Shown: positions 31,297-39,836 of the stretch, piece after piece | Layout: each line of letters opens with the position of its first letter | Numbering within the stretch: the stretch's first letter is position 1 | Source: Anaerostipes sp. 992a | Lineage (GTDB): Bacteria; Bacillota; Clostridia; Lachnospirales; Lachnospiraceae | NCBI RefSeq assembly: GCF_001940245.1 | Contig: NZ_MJIG01000003.1 | Span: 151,001 to 215,000, forward strand | Reading direction: 5' to 3' | DNA: 64,000 nucleotides | Notes under the pieces: generated by a model | What the model was told of the DNA's origin: nothing | The model's input: the letters and a program-made list of their open reading frames with translations, nothing else | Database searches by the model: none | Translations under genes and position numbers: made by a program

Positions 31297-31310
31297 TATA
31301 ACATTATAAT
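31297..31310 (+). promoter_or_regulatory. Operator candidate TATAACATTATAAT upstream of the isomerase-like gene
   Basis: Same 14-bp sequence as at 30463 on the opposite strand. It lies directly upstream of the AGGAGG ribosome site, overlapping a possible -10. Confidence 0.6.
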
Positions 31311-31328
31311 GATAGGAGGTATGACACT

Positions 31329-33059
31329 ATGGCAAAGTATGATAGATATCCTGAGACTAAAATTGAAAATTACCAAGGTGCATGGGCAGGATATGAGGCA
31401 ATTGTCACAGAATTAAGAAAACATATTGGAAAAGGAAAGAAAACAGTTGTTATTGAAAGCTATATAGGAATTGATAATAATGAAATTTGCAAAAATCTGA
31501 TTGAGTCGTTACAGCCAGAGAAGATTATTTTTGCAGATGATCTTGCATTTGATACAGAAAAAATCAATCAAATGGTAGAACGTGATCTGATTCCGGAAGA
31601 TAGAGTTTTTGGACTTCTGACACATTATGAAATAAGAGATTTTTTTGATTCAAATGTACTGAAAAAGACAAAAGAGGAAATAGATCAGATTGAAGGATTA
31701 ACAGTTATTTATGGTACAGGTGCATCTCTAATTACAAAAGGCGACATATTGATTTATGCAGATCTTGCAAGATGGGAAGCACAGATTCGCTACCGTACTG
31801 GTGGAACTAACTGGAAGATTGAAAATTCAGAAGAAGATATTCTGAAAAAATATAAAAGAGGATATTTCTTTGAATGGAGAATCAGTGATAAGTTAAAGCA
31901 ACAATTACACTCATCCATTAATTATCTGCTAGATACTAATCGTAAAAATGATCCTGCAATGGTATCTGGAGAAGATTATCGCCATGGACTGGAGGTAGTT
32001 GTCTCCCAGCCATTTCGTGGGGTTCCATATTTTGATGCAAGTGTATGGGGCGGAACCTGGATGGAAGAAAAATTTGATTTAGAACATATCGATAAGAATT
32101 ATGGATGGGCTTTTGATGGTGTGCCAGAAGAAAACAGTTTATATTTAAAATATGGAGATGTGAGGATTGAGGTACCTTCGATCAATGTGGTACATCAGTA
32201 TCCAGATGAGTTATTAGGACCAAAAGTGCATAGTCGATTTGGAAAAGAATTTCCGATTCGATTTGATTATCTGGATACAATGAATGGAGGAAATTTAAGT
32301 CTTCAGGTACATCCTTTGACAGAATATATTCAGGAAAAATTCGGGATGCATTATACACAAGATGAAAGTTATTATATTTTAGATGCAGATGAGGGAGCAA
32401 CTGTTTACCTTGGAGTGAAAGAAAATATCAAGTTAGATGATATGGTAAATGATTTAAAAAAGGCACAAGATGGAGAATATATTTTTCCAGATGAAAAATA
32501 TATCAATTGCTTTCCAGCAAGAAAACATGATCATTTTCTGATTCCAGCAGGAACAGTACATTGTGGAGGGACTGGTGTCGTTGTATTAGAGATCAGCGCA
32601 ACTCCATACATCTTTACATTTAAACTTTGGGATTGGGGAAGAATAGGATTAGATGGAAAACCAAGACCGGTACATATTGAACATGGAAAAGAAAATATTC
32701 AGACAAATAGAGATACTAAGTGGGTACAGGAAAATTTAATTAACAATGTACAAATAGTAGATGAGCAGGAAGGACATAAAGAAGAAAGAACTGGTCTTCA
32801 TAAACTGGAATTTATTGAAACTAGGAGACATTGGTTTAATGAGCCCATTGTTTTATCTACTAAGGAAAGCGTGAACATGTTAAATTTGATTGATGGGGAA
32901 GAAGCTGTAGTAGAAAGTATAGATGGAAGTTTTACTCCATACGAAGTACACTATGGAGAAACCTTTATCATACCAGCACATATTGGTAGATATCGAATTG
33001 TACCAAAATCTCCTCAAGACAAGAAACTTGCAATTATGCAGGCTTATGTAAGAGCATAA
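31329..33059 (+). CDS. Class I mannose-6-phosphate-isomerase-like protein with N-terminal extension
   Basis: 576 residues, much longer than a usual isomerase (about 315). Residues 1-240 resemble a nucleoside/uridine-kinase-like fold (KKTVVIESYIGIDNNEICKNLIESL, IIFADDLAFDTEKINQ, GDILIYADLARWEAQIRYRTGG), but the P-loop lysine/serine is absent. The C-terminal 330 residues hold the cupin isomerase motifs: LSLQVHPLTEYIQ (Gln and His zinc ligands), ESYYILDADEGA (Glu), and FLIPAGTVHCGGTGVVVLEIS (His). It would interconvert mannose-6-phosphate and fructose-6-phosphate or an analogous sugar. Regulated by the adjacent GntR by inference. Confidence 0.85.
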   Translation: MAKYDRYPETKIENYQGAWAGYEAIVTELRKHIGKGKKTVVIESYIGIDNNEICKNLIESLQPEKIIFADDLAFDTEKINQMVERDLIPEDRVFGLLTHYEIRDFFDSNVLKKTKEEIDQIEGLTVIYGTGASLITKGDILIYADLARWEAQIRYRTGGTNWKIENSEEDILKKYKRGYFFEWRISDKLKQQLHSSINYLLDTNRKNDPAMVSGEDYRHGLEVVVSQPFRGVPYFDASVWGGTWMEEKFDLEHIDKNYGWAFDGVPEENSLYLKYGDVRIEVPSINVVHQYPDELLGPKVHSRFGKEFPIRFDYLDTMNGGNLSLQVHPLTEYIQEKFGMHYTQDESYYILDADEGATVYLGVKENIKLDDMVNDLKKAQDGEYIFPDEKYINCFPARKHDHFLIPAGTVHCGGTGVVVLEISATPYIFTFKLWDWGRIGLDGKPRPVHIEHGKENIQTNRDTKWVQENLINNVQIVDEQEGHKEERTGLHKLEFIETRRHWFNEPIVLSTKESVNMLNLIDGEEAVVESIDGSFTPYEVHYGETFIIPAHIGRYRIVPKSPQDKKLAIMQAYVRA

Positions 33060-33069
33060 AAATGAAAAG

Positions 33070-33107
33070 AAGGCAGTTGTTATGAAAATAGCAGCTGTCT
33101 TCTTTTT
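33070..33107 (+). terminator. Terminator after the isomerase-like gene
   Basis: Stem GAAGGCAGTTG/CAGCTGTCTTC with a TTTTTT tail. The 25 bases at 33074-33098 equal 30255-30279 except for one base. Confidence 0.85.
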
Positions 33108-33109
33108 TC

Positions 33110-33227
33110 TGACGGAGTTTCGAAACGGCATTTTTACGCCAAAACAGGGAGAGTATATGCCAAAGAATATTTCTTGCTTCCAATTGAAGAATCTTATACA
33201 ATATCAGTAAAAAGTAAAGATGATTAG
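33110..33227 (+). pseudogene. Possible gene remnant (C-terminal tail)
   Basis: One frame reads DGVSKRHFYAKTGRVYAKEY and then FLLPIEESYTISVKSKDD before a TAG at 33225-33227, with protein-like composition but no start codon or ribosome site; upstream it runs into the terminator. It could be the tail of a gene removed when the GntR cassette was inserted. Weak evidence: it may be chance. Confidence 0.25.
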
Positions 33228-33292
33228 AAATACGCCAGATTCAACATTCAATCCATGAAGATGACGGATCGTGGCTATCATGGAGGGCTTTT

Positions 33293-34891
33293 ATGAAGAA
33301 ATTGTATTATGGAGGGACTATTCTTACCATGGTCCATAAGGGTGACTGTCCAGAGGCACTCATAGAAGAAGAGGGAAAAATCTGTTACGTGGGAAGCTAC
33401 GAAAAAGCAAAGAAGATATGTGGGGAGCAGGGTCAGGAGATTGATCTGAAAGGCAAAACATTAATGCCAGCATTTATTGATCCTCATAGTCATTTTTCCC
33501 AGGTGGCGCAAAGTGTCCAGATGTGTGATTTATCGGAAACAGAGAGTTTTTCTCAGATTGCAGAGAGTTTAACTGAGTATATAGAAAAAAATCATATGGA
33601 TGCTACAGGAGTCGTATTTGCGAGTGGATATGATCATAATTTTTTAGAAGAGGAGGTGCATCCGGATAAAAAGCTGTTGGATGAGGTTTCTGACCAGATT
33701 CCAATCTATATTTCTCATGCATCTGGTCACATGGGTGTGGCCAATTCTGCAATGCTTCAGTTATCAGGGGTTACTGATGATACAGAAGATCCAAAGGGTG
33801 GCAGATTCGGACGATATGAGGATGGAAGTCTGAATGGATATGTGGAAGAGACACCAGCACTTATGAAAATTCTCATGCCGGCAATGGCGAGAATGAAGGG
33901 TGATCTGATGGTACAGATGGAAGCAGCCGAGAAGCTTTATCTTAAGAATGGAATTACCACAGTGCAGGAAGGTGCGGCTATGGGGCAGGCTATGCAGATG
34001 TTGGCTTCCTATGGAGCCACAGGGCGGCTAAAGCTGGATGTTGTAGTATATATTTTGGCAGATGACTATGAAAAGACCGTAGCACAGTTCAGTGAGTATA
34101 ATGGAATTTATAAGAACAGGGTGAAAATTGGAGGTGCTAAGGTCATCTTAGATGGTTCCCCGCAGGGAAAATCGGCATGGCTTTCTATGCCATATGAAGG
34201 GGAAGAAAGTTATTGTGGATACCCAACTCATGAAGATAGTTATGTGGAAGAAGTCGTATCCAATGCAGTAAAGGGTGGATATCAGATCCTGGCTCATTGT
34301 AATGGAGATGCGGCGTCAGAACAGTTTATCCGAAGTATTGAAAAGGCCTATGAGAAGCAGGAAGGGGCAATCGATGCAGATCTGCGGCCAGTGATGATTC
34401 ATTGCCAGACAGCAAGAAAGGATCAGATGGAGCGTATGGCAAATTTACACATCATACCATCTATTTTTGTTGGGCATACGTATTATTGGGGAGATATTCA
34501 TCTAAAAAATTTAGGTCCGATCAGAGGGGCTGCGATCAGTCCGGTACGGACAGCGCTGGATCTTCATATGCCGTATAATTTCCATCAGGATGCACCAGTT
34601 ACAAAACCTAATATGCTTCATTCTGTATGGTGTGCAGTCAATCGAAGGACACGAAGAGGACAGTCTATTGGACAGGAACAGTGCATTGATGTGTACGATG
34701 CGTTGAAGGCGATTACCATCCATGGCGCTTATGAATACCACGAAGAGAAGCAGAAAGGAACATTGGAAGCAGGAAAGCTGGCTGATATGGTAATTTTAGA
34801 TAGAAATCCTATGGAAGTTCCCAAACAGCAGATGAAAGATATCACAGTTTTAACGACTATAAAGGAAGGAAAAGTTGTATATCAGGTATAG
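33293..34891 (+). CDS. YtcJ-like amidohydrolase
   Basis: 532 residues, normal length for the amidohydrolase-3/YtcJ family. Metal-binding and active-site segments: MPAFIDPHSHFSQVAQ, VKIGGAKVILDGSPQGKSAWLS (metal-binding Lys region), ILAHCNGDAASEQFI, MIHCQTARKDQMERM, and near the end KGTLEAGKLADMVILDRNPM. No signal peptide. These enzymes deamidate or hydrolyse C-N bonds of unknown compounds. GGAGG precedes the ATG. It is followed by a strong terminator and appears monocistronic. Confidence 0.9.
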   Translation: MKKLYYGGTILTMVHKGDCPEALIEEEGKICYVGSYEKAKKICGEQGQEIDLKGKTLMPAFIDPHSHFSQVAQSVQMCDLSETESFSQIAESLTEYIEKNHMDATGVVFASGYDHNFLEEEVHPDKKLLDEVSDQIPIYISHASGHMGVANSAMLQLSGVTDDTEDPKGGRFGRYEDGSLNGYVEETPALMKILMPAMARMKGDLMVQMEAAEKLYLKNGITTVQEGAAMGQAMQMLASYGATGRLKLDVVVYILADDYEKTVAQFSEYNGIYKNRVKIGGAKVILDGSPQGKSAWLSMPYEGEESYCGYPTHEDSYVEEVVSNAVKGGYQILAHCNGDAASEQFIRSIEKAYEKQEGAIDADLRPVMIHCQTARKDQMERMANLHIIPSIFVGHTYYWGDIHLKNLGPIRGAAISPVRTALDLHMPYNFHQDAPVTKPNMLHSVWCAVNRRTRRGQSIGQEQCIDVYDALKAITIHGAYEYHEEKQKGTLEAGKLADMVILDRNPMEVPKQQMKDITVLTTIKEGKVVYQV

Positions 34892-34948
34892 CTTAGTGGG
34901 GCGCCAGACCTTCGCGGAGTGTCAATTTGAATAAGATAAAATTTTAAC

Positions 34949-34992
34949 AAGAAAAATGGCAGAAGAATGATAATGCTTCTGCCATTTTTCTT
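34949..34992 (+). terminator. Terminator after the amidohydrolase gene
   Basis: 17-bp perfect stem AAGAAAAATGGCAGAAG/CTTCTGCCATTTTTCTT; A-run and T-run make it effective on both strands. Confidence 0.9.
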
Positions 34993-35074
34993 GTTTTTAT
35001 CTTGTATTTTGGAGAAAAATCCTCTGTATTTTCATTCCAGGGAATATTTGGGAGTTTTAATTGTTACAAAAATA

Positions 35075-35155
35075 ACAAAATAAAATTTCGCAAAAAAAAT
35101 ATTGACAAAATAAAATTTCACGGTATAATAGAATTATGAAATAAATAGTGTTTCA
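35075..35155 (+). promoter_or_regulatory. Promoter with tandem 15-bp repeats for the RpiR gene
   Basis: ACAAAATAAAATTTC occurs at 35075-35089 and 35105-35119, exactly 30 bp apart. The second overlaps TTGACA (35102-35107) and the spacer of a promoter with TATAAT at 35124-35129. TGAAA and TTTCA (35137-35155) follow. This looks like an autoregulatory site set for the RpiR protein encoded downstream. Confidence 0.65.
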
Positions 35156-35275
35156 ACGGTGGTGAATTTGTTAGAAATATACAAAAAAATGAAACTGGTT
35201 AAGTTGACAAAATAGAAAAAATAAGCGACAATATTCTATAAGAGTAAGTTACCAGAGAGAAGTGGAGTGTATATT

Positions 35276-36124
35276 ATGGCAAAGGAAATGACAGTAAGAG
35301 ATTACATTTTCACCACATACGATCAATTGTTTGATGCAGAGAAAAAAGTGGCTGATTATCTATTGGATCATCCGGATGCAGCAGTGGAGATGTCTGTGGC
35401 AGCTTTGGCAGGAGAATGTTCGACCAGCCAGGCTACGATTATTCGATTTTGCAAAAAGGTCGGGTTCAGCGGATTTCATCAGTTGAAGATTGAGATGGCC
35501 AAGGATATGAAGACGAGAAAAGATTATATTACAACGAATGCCATTGATATTAATCACATTGGGCAGTCATTGCACAATATTCTTGTCAGTAAGGTAGAGG
35601 AGTTGGAAGCGACGATCAACAATCTGAATGAAGAGTCGATCAGGAAGGTGATTGATGCTGTTGTAAAAGCAGATGTGGTAGAAGTGGCGGCAGTCGGAAA
35701 TTCTATACCAATTGCCATGGATGCCAGCTATAAGTTCAATCAGGTTGGAATTCGTTCTGTAGCATCCAATGTGTGGGAGGCACAGCAGGCATTTTCTTTT
35801 ACATTAAATAAAGGGGATGTATTAATCGGAATATCAGCTTCCGGAGCATCCAGAAGATTGGTAGGAATGGCACGAATTGCGCAAAAAAGAGGAGCCCTCG
35901 TTGTGACCATTACCAATCAGCCAGAGTCACCATTGGCAGAAAACAGCGATATTGTATTGACAACTGCATCGCGGGAAAGAGTATTTTATGACCAGGTCAG
36001 TTTTACAAGATCAGCGGCAATGGCTGTTGTCGATAGTATTTTTTTACTGCTTTATTCCATGAGAAAGGATTCTTTCCAGCAGTTGTTGGAGCACGAACAA
36101 ATTATTTCAGAGGACAAAATTTAA
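35276..36124 (+). CDS. RpiR/MurR-family regulator
   Basis: 282 residues from the ATG at 35276 (GTGGAG 8 bases before). HTH_6 domain (KVADYLLDHPDAAVEMSVAALAGECSTSQATIIRFCKKVGFSGFHQLKIEMAK) and SIS domain (VEVAAVGNSIPIAMDASYKFNQVG, GDVLIGISASGASRRLVGMARIAQKRGALVVTIT). The complete SIS sugar-phosphate site suggests a phosphosugar ligand. The short-chain dehydrogenase gene that follows is a plausible target. Confidence 0.92.
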   Translation: MAKEMTVRDYIFTTYDQLFDAEKKVADYLLDHPDAAVEMSVAALAGECSTSQATIIRFCKKVGFSGFHQLKIEMAKDMKTRKDYITTNAIDINHIGQSLHNILVSKVEELEATINNLNEESIRKVIDAVVKADVVEVAAVGNSIPIAMDASYKFNQVGIRSVASNVWEAQQAFSFTLNKGDVLIGISASGASRRLVGMARIAQKRGALVVTITNQPESPLAENSDIVLTTASRERVFYDQVSFTRSAAMAVVDSIFLLLYSMRKDSFQQLLEHEQIISEDKI

Positions 36125-36222
36125 TGACTATCTTAAATTTTGTTTGTAGATCATGCAGATTATGGTATTCTATATACCAAATTTGATATACTAATTATTT
36201 ATTTTTTAAGGAGGAAAATAGA

Positions 36223-37038
36223 ATGAGTACATGGCTAGGTTTAGAAGGAAAAGTAGTAGTGATTACCGGAGCTGCATCTGGAATTGGAAAAGCAGTTGCA
36301 CAGGAATTCCTGAATGTAGGAGCAAAAGTAGTAGTTGCTGATATGGCACCAGAAGCACCAGCATACGATGGCGCATCTGATGATAACTTCTTATATGTCC
36401 AGACAAATGTTACAAGTAAGGAATCTGTGGATGGAATGGTAGCTCAGGCAGTAGAAAAATTTGGTACCTTAGATGTATTAGTAAACAATGCAGGTATCAA
36501 TATTCCTAGACTGTTGGTAGATCCAAAAGATCCAAATGGCAAATACGAATTAGATGAAGCTGTATGGGATAAAGTAACAGCAGTTAACTTCAAAGGTGTA
36601 TTCTTATGTGCACAGGCTGTTGGACGTGTGTTGGCAGCAAAAGGAGCTGGAGTGATCATCAACATGTCTTCTGAATCAGGATTAGAAGGATCTGAAGGTC
36701 AGAGCGTATATGCAGCAACAAAGAATGCAGTAAATTCTTTAACTCGTTCATGGGCAAAAGAACTTGGTAAATTAGGTGTTCGTGTTGTAGGTGTAGCTCC
36801 TGGTATCATGGAAGCAACAGGACTTAGAACTCTTGCTTATGAAGAAGCTCTTGCTTATACAAGAGGAATTACTGTAGATGATTTAAGAGCTGGATACAGT
36901 AAGACATCTACAACTCCACTGGGACGTTCTGGTAAATTATCAGAAGTAGCAACAACATGTGCATTCCTTGCAAGTGAAAAAGCAGGATATATCCATGGTG
37001 TTACCCTGAACGTTGCAGGTGGTAAGACAAGAGGATAA
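36223..37038 (+). CDS. Short-chain dehydrogenase, sorbitol-6-phosphate dehydrogenase-like
   Basis: 271 residues. Rossmann motif VVVITGAASGIGKAVA, NNAG as VLVNNAGIN, catalytic Ser in INMSSESG, Tyr-x-x-x-Lys as YAATKNAV, and C-terminal GVTLNVAGGKTRG. The opening MSTWLGLEGKVVVITGAASG resembles sorbitol-6-phosphate 2-dehydrogenases of Firmicutes, which make fructose-6-phosphate. Codon use is unusually uniform and the ribosome site (AAGGAGG) is strong, suggesting high expression. No sorbitol PTS genes are in view, so the substrate is inferred. Confidence 0.85.
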   Translation: MSTWLGLEGKVVVITGAASGIGKAVAQEFLNVGAKVVVADMAPEAPAYDGASDDNFLYVQTNVTSKESVDGMVAQAVEKFGTLDVLVNNAGINIPRLLVDPKDPNGKYELDEAVWDKVTAVNFKGVFLCAQAVGRVLAAKGAGVIINMSSESGLEGSEGQSVYAATKNAVNSLTRSWAKELGKLGVRVVGVAPGIMEATGLRTLAYEEALAYTRGITVDDLRAGYSKTSTTPLGRSGKLSEVATTCAFLASEKAGYIHGVTLNVAGGKTRG

Positions 37039-37351
37039 TTCTCAAAATTAAGATAAATAATTTGTTCGGATTTATCTGCTTTGTATGCGTAGGGTTTTTA
37101 ACGTATATGGATCAGAATTTATATTAGCGTGGTAGTAGAAAGGATTTGTTTGTCTAGGGTCGTGATAGATGAACGAAAGGAAGGTGCTCATCCTATGAGA
37201 AATCATAGGATGGGCATTTTTCATTATAGATTGTCGTGTTAAATTAAATTTTTATTAGGGTGGCAGACTTTGTAAAAGAATACTTGTCCGCTTTGTTCTT
37301 GCAAATTCCTATTCTGCTTATTATAATGAAGGTCAGACAGGAGGAAATCAT
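37039..37351 (+). other. Intergenic region with terminator and promoter
   Basis: 313 bases. A terminator (stem GCTCATCCTATG/CATAGGATGGGC, 37186-37220) ends the dehydrogenase transcript after a 150-base 3' region, and a promoter with TTGCAA (37299-37304), 17-bp spacer and TATAAT (37322-37327) drives the TPR gene. Nothing else seen. Confidence 0.7.
37186..37220 (+). terminator. Terminator after the dehydrogenase gene
   Basis: 12-bp stem GCTCATCCTATG/CATAGGATGGGC (one G-T pair) with loop AGAAAT and a following ATTTTTC tail. Confidence 0.85.
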
Positions 37352-38002
37352 ATGGAAAAAAAGCAGAAAAATATAATCATAGCCGCAGGAGCCATTGGCA
37401 TTGTTCTTATCATTTTTTTACTGTTTCAGATTATCACCCAGAAGCTTTTGGTTCGGGATGGTACAAAATATCTGGAACAGAAGGAATACGAGAAAGCTTA
37501 TGAATCTTTTTATAAAGCGGAGAAGAAGCATACGATTCTGACATCCAAGAAAAATATCCTATATTATGAAGGAGAATGTCTGATTCTTTTGGGCAGATAT
37601 GAAGATGCAGTCCAGGTTTACGGAAAAATCACGGATAGGCATAAAGAGGCCAGAGCATTTGTTATGAAAGGATTTTCTTATCAGGCGGATGGACAGAAGA
37701 AAAAGGCACAGAAAAGCTATGAGAAAGCCATCGATGTGGATAAGAAGGATGGAATTGGTTACTATTATTTATATGGATATTATATTGAAGAAGAACAGTA
37801 TCAACAGGCATTGGATACTATTGAGCAGGCATTGAAGGGTCCGGTAAATTCATGGGAACAGGAGCTTGCGTTCGGAAAAATTGTGGTTTATGAAAAAATG
37901 CTGGAGTATGATAAGGCACTGGAGGCTGCCACGGCCTATGTGAAGGCATATCCTGATGATGAAACGGGCAAACGTGAGCAGGAATTTTTGGAAACGAGAT
38001 AA
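37352..38002 (+). CDS. Membrane-anchored TPR-repeat protein
   Basis: 216 residues. One N-terminal membrane segment (IIIAAGAIGIVLIIFLLFQII) after a Lys-rich start places the rest outside or anchored at the membrane. About four tetratricopeptide-like repeats follow (YLEQKEYEKAYESFYKAEK, LILLGRYEDAVQVYGKI, YYIEEEQYQQALDTIEQAL, KMLEYDKALEAATAYVKAYP). AGGAGG precedes the ATG. hflX starts 4 bases after its stop, so they are co-transcribed; a role as scaffold is all that can be inferred. Confidence 0.85.
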   Translation: MEKKQKNIIIAAGAIGIVLIIFLLFQIITQKLLVRDGTKYLEQKEYEKAYESFYKAEKKHTILTSKKNILYYEGECLILLGRYEDAVQVYGKITDRHKEARAFVMKGFSYQADGQKKKAQKSYEKAIDVDKKDGIGYYYLYGYYIEEEQYQQALDTIEQALKGPVNSWEQELAFGKIVVYEKMLEYDKALEAATAYVKAYPDDETGKREQEFLETR

Positions 38003-38005
38003 TAT

Positions 38006-39256
38006 ATGGATAATAAAATGATTTATGAAGAAAATAAAAAAGAAGAGAAAGTCATTTTGGCAGCGGTCTGTCTGGAGGAAGAAGCAGATACGAAAGAATC
38101 TTTAGATGAGCTTTCTGAACTTGCCAAAACGGCAGGTGCCAAGGTGGTTGGACGCTGTATTCAAAAGCGAGAGGCCCTTCATAATGCTACCTACCTTGGA
38201 AGTGGAAAGATTAAGGAACTTAAGGATCTCATATGGGAGACGGATGCAGATGGAATTATCTGTGACGATGAATTATCTCCAGCTCAGCTTCGCAATCTGG
38301 AGATGGAACTGGAATGCAAGATTATGGATCGAACGTTGGTGATTTTAGATATTTTTGCTTCACGGGCCCGAACAAAAGAAGGGAAAATCCAGGTGGAACT
38401 GGCACAGCTTCGCTATCGTGCTACCAGACTGACCGGTCTTGGAACTTCCTTATCCCGTTTGGGAGGTGGAATTGGGACCAGAGGGCCCGGGGAAAAGAAA
38501 TTGGAGATGGATCGAAGGCTGATTCGAGACAGGATCGGACATTTATCCAGAGAATTAAAACAGGTCGTAAGGCACAGGGAAGTACAGCGTCAGAAGAGAA
38601 GTAAAAATCACCTTCCGGTTGTTTGTATTGCTGGGTATACAAACGCAGGGAAATCCACCCTTTTAAATCTTTATACGAATGCAGGAGTATTGGAGGAGAA
38701 TCAGCTGTTCGCAACTTTAGATCCTACTACAAGACAGGTGAGATTAGAAAGTGGTCAGGAAATTCTTCTCACGGATACGGTTGGGTTCATAAGAAAGCTT
38801 CCACATCATCTGGTCGATGCGTTTCGGAGTACACTGGAAGAGGCAAAATACAGTGATCTGATTCTTCATGTAGTGGATGCTTCTAATCCGCAAAGAGAGA
38901 AGCAGATGGAGGCAGTGTATGAGACATTAAAACAGCTTGGGATTCAAGATAAGAAGATGATCACGGTATTTAATAAGATCGACCAGTTGGAAGAGGAGAC
39001 CTTTTTGAATGATCCCCATGCAGATGAAGTAATTCAGATTTCTGCCAAAAAGGGGATTCATACGGATGAGCTTTTAAAATTGATAGAAGAAGTGCTGCAG
39101 CAGGGACAGATCTATCTTGAAAAAGTATATGCTTATGCTGAGGCGGGAAAAATATCAATGATTCGTAAGTACGGAACCATTTTAAAAGAAGAATACAGAG
39201 AAGAAGGGATTTATATTGAGGCCTATGTCCCAGCGGAAGTGATACATTCTGTATAA
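38006..39256 (+). CDS. hflX: GTPase HflX
   Basis: 416 residues. N-terminal HflX domain (AKTAGAKVVGRCIQKREALHNATYLGSGKIKEL, DRTLVILDIFASRARTKEGKIQVELAQLRY) including the glycine-rich linker GGGIGTRGPGEKKLE, then a G domain with G1 AGYTNAGKSTLLN, G3 DTVGFI and G4 FNKIDQ. HflX binds the 50S subunit and rescues or splits stalled ribosomes. The gene directly follows the TPR gene. Confidence 0.96.
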   Translation: MDNKMIYEENKKEEKVILAAVCLEEEADTKESLDELSELAKTAGAKVVGRCIQKREALHNATYLGSGKIKELKDLIWETDADGIICDDELSPAQLRNLEMELECKIMDRTLVILDIFASRARTKEGKIQVELAQLRYRATRLTGLGTSLSRLGGGIGTRGPGEKKLEMDRRLIRDRIGHLSRELKQVVRHREVQRQKRSKNHLPVVCIAGYTNAGKSTLLNLYTNAGVLEENQLFATLDPTTRQVRLESGQEILLTDTVGFIRKLPHHLVDAFRSTLEEAKYSDLILHVVDASNPQREKQMEAVYETLKQLGIQDKKMITVFNKIDQLEEETFLNDPHADEVIQISAKKGIHTDELLKLIEEVLQQGQIYLEKVYAYAEAGKISMIRKYGTILKEEYREEGIYIEAYVPAEVIHSV

Positions 39257-39544
39257 TTTTGTTTAAAATGATAAAAAGTAAAGGGATAAATCTATAAAAA
39301 ATGCACTACTACTATTGACTTTCCGGGGGGCTTCATGGTAAAATTTTAACATGAAATGAGAGAGTTGGATTGTTACTGGTAATGCATGAAGACCTGGAGA
39401 ATAATATATTTGCCAGTATGTTTCCGATAGGTCTTTATTTGCCAAGCATTGAAACGAAGGTCCATTGGGCGTTCGTTTTGTTATGTAGTGCATTAAGGGG
39501 TTCCAACAAAACGAAATTTTATTAAGAAAAAGGAGAATAATATT
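39257..39544 (+). other. Leader/intergenic region before ptsH
   Basis: 288 bases with no credible gene. Contains TTGACT (39314-39319) with TAAAAT 18 bp downstream as a promoter candidate, AAGACCT/AGGTCTT and AACGAA/TTCGTT inverted pairs, and a separated inverted repeat AATGCACTAC (39300-39309)/GTAGTGCATT (39485-39494). A structured 5' leader is possible; no known riboswitch was recognised. Confidence 0.45.
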
Positions 39545-39808
39545 ATGGTATCAAAAAAATTCACAGTACAAAATGAACAAGGTTTACACATGAGACCAGC
39601 AGGAGTTTTAGCAAAAGCTGTTACTAAATTTGAATCTGATGTAACAATCGTTTACAACGACAAAAAAATCAATGCAAAAAGTTTATTAAATATCATCGGT
39701 GCATGCATCAAATACGGCGCTGAAATCGAAGTTGTATGTGAAGGTCCAGACGAAGAAGCTGCATTAGCACATGCTGCAGAATTAATCGAATCAGGTTTAG
39801 GCGAATAA
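39545..39808 (+). CDS. ptsH: Phosphocarrier protein HPr
   Basis: 87 residues. His15 lies in QGLHMRPAG and takes phosphate from enzyme I; the regulatory Ser46 lies in NAKSLLNIIG, the HPr kinase site of Firmicutes, so the protein can act in catabolite control. Strong ribosome site AAAAGGAG. ptsI follows after 28 bases, the usual order. Confidence 0.97.
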   Translation: MVSKKFTVQNEQGLHMRPAGVLAKAVTKFESDVTIVYNDKKINAKSLLNIIGACIKYGAEIEVVCEGPDEEAALAHAAELIESGLGE

Positions 39809-39836
39809 TCCGGTTTTATAATAAACGAGGTGGCTC

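Larger units (their letters stand above)
34892..35275 (+). other. Intergenic region: terminator and RpiR-gene promoter
   Basis: 384 bases without genes. Contains the amidohydrolase terminator (34949-34992), two 15-bp direct repeats and a consensus promoter (35102-35129), and a TGAAA-N9-TTTCA inverted repeat (35137-35155). Confidence 0.75.

Noticed and set aside
39263..39493. 76-residue minus-strand frame in the ptsH leader
   Set aside because: No ribosome site, odd composition, and it covers the leader's inverted repeats; a non-coding leader is more likely.
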